A stretch of 20,700 nucleotides of DNA, taken from NCBI GenBank assembly GCA_934457115.1, contig CAKSHI010000020.1, positions 1 through 20,700 on the forward strand, written 5' to 3'. Below are positions 20,575 through 20,700 of the stretch, one piece after another (position 1 is the stretch's first letter; each line of letters starts with the position of its first letter). The notes under the pieces were generated by a model, which did no database searches, was not told where the DNA came from, and saw only the letters and a program-made list of their open reading frames with translations. Position numbers and translations under genes: made by a program. The stretch comes from an uncultured Eubacteriales bacterium (lineage in GTDB: Bacteria; Bacillota; Clostridia; Oscillospirales; Acutalibacteraceae).

Positions 20575-20629
20575 TTAACACTAATCTTTTACAACGGACT
20601 AACCGTCTTTTGAACGGTCGTCTCTTGTT
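20537..20629 (-). ncRNA. Candidate antisense antitoxin RNA, about 93 nt
   Basis: The RNA is bounded by the promoter at 20636-20664 and the terminator at 20537-20574. It begins with a hairpin (ACCGT / ACGGT, loop TCAAAAG on the minus strand) suited to initial contact, and is complementary to the 3' part of the readthrough toxin message, including the segment GACTAACCG that can pair with the toxin leader. No open frame of note is present. Confidence 0.6.
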
Positions 20630-20635
20630 ACTTTT

Positions 20636-20664
20636 ATTATATCATCGAATAATTTATAAATCAA
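20636..20664 (-). promoter_or_regulatory. SigmaA-type promoter of the antisense RNA
   Basis: On the minus strand TTGATT (20659-20664), 17 bases, TATAAT (20636-20641): 10/12 match with perfect spacing and -10 box. It points at the toxin-like gene. Confidence 0.8.
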
Positions 20665-20700
20665 GAATAATTTTTTAAGGTTACTGATTAACATAGGTAG

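Noticed and set aside
1..20700. CRISPR arrays, tRNA or rRNA genes, insertion-sequence transposases
   Set aside because: No regularly spaced direct repeats, cloverleaf-like segments, rRNA blocks or transposase motifs were found on reading either strand.

Overview
The window is AT-rich and reads as a chromosome segment of a spore-forming member of the Clostridia. It carries a cotJABC spore-coat operon, a single-chain glycyl-tRNA synthetase, the Firmicutes-style block rplS-lepB-rbgA-rnhB-yraN, and Gram-positive ribosome binding sites throughout. No tRNA, rRNA or CRISPR array was seen.

Left part (1 to about 4023): the right-hand end of a prophage. It holds a small late protein, a compact locus with two face-to-face promoters and overlapping transcripts, a holin, a GH25/LysM endolysin, and a cargo strip on the opposite strand. 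The cargo is a Panacea-domain protein and a DUF4160-DUF2442-HTH operon with twin operators over its promoter.

Middle (4128 to 8232): a complete element of 4,100 bp per unit, bounded by the 5-bp direct repeat GGACC. It carries a large serine recombinase at one end, a 580-residue protein with two HTH-like regions, and a 66-residue protein next to the other end. It sits inside the spore-coat manganese-catalase gene cotJC. The first 31 codons of cotJC lie at its right edge, directly after cotJA and cotJB, and the next ~35 codons lie at its left edge. Joining the two at GGACC restores the reading frame exactly. The left cotJC piece is itself cut off after about codon 66, where the prophage begins. 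So cotJC appears to be interrupted twice by two different elements, like the skin element of sigK or SP-beta in spsM. The natural hypothesis is excision in the sporulating mother cell to rebuild cotJC.

Right part (8571 to 20082): chromosomal genes. After cotJA come two monocistronic plus-strand genes (a pyridoxamine-kinase-like protein and a DegV protein). A long minus-strand run follows: an FAD-dependent dehydrogenase, glyQS, a metallophosphatase, thrC, an M19 dipeptidase, yraN, rnhB, rbgA, lepB and rplS. The last five form a tightly packed or overlapping set. rplS has a structured leader that fits an L19-type autoregulatory leader.

Right edge (20369 to 20664): a probable type I toxin-antitoxin locus. 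A consensus promoter drives a 26-residue hydrophobic peptide whose Shine-Dalgarno lies in a hairpin. The 5' leader can pair with two 3' segments, and a convergent antisense RNA has its own promoter and terminator.

All calls come from reading the sequence by eye; no database search was run.
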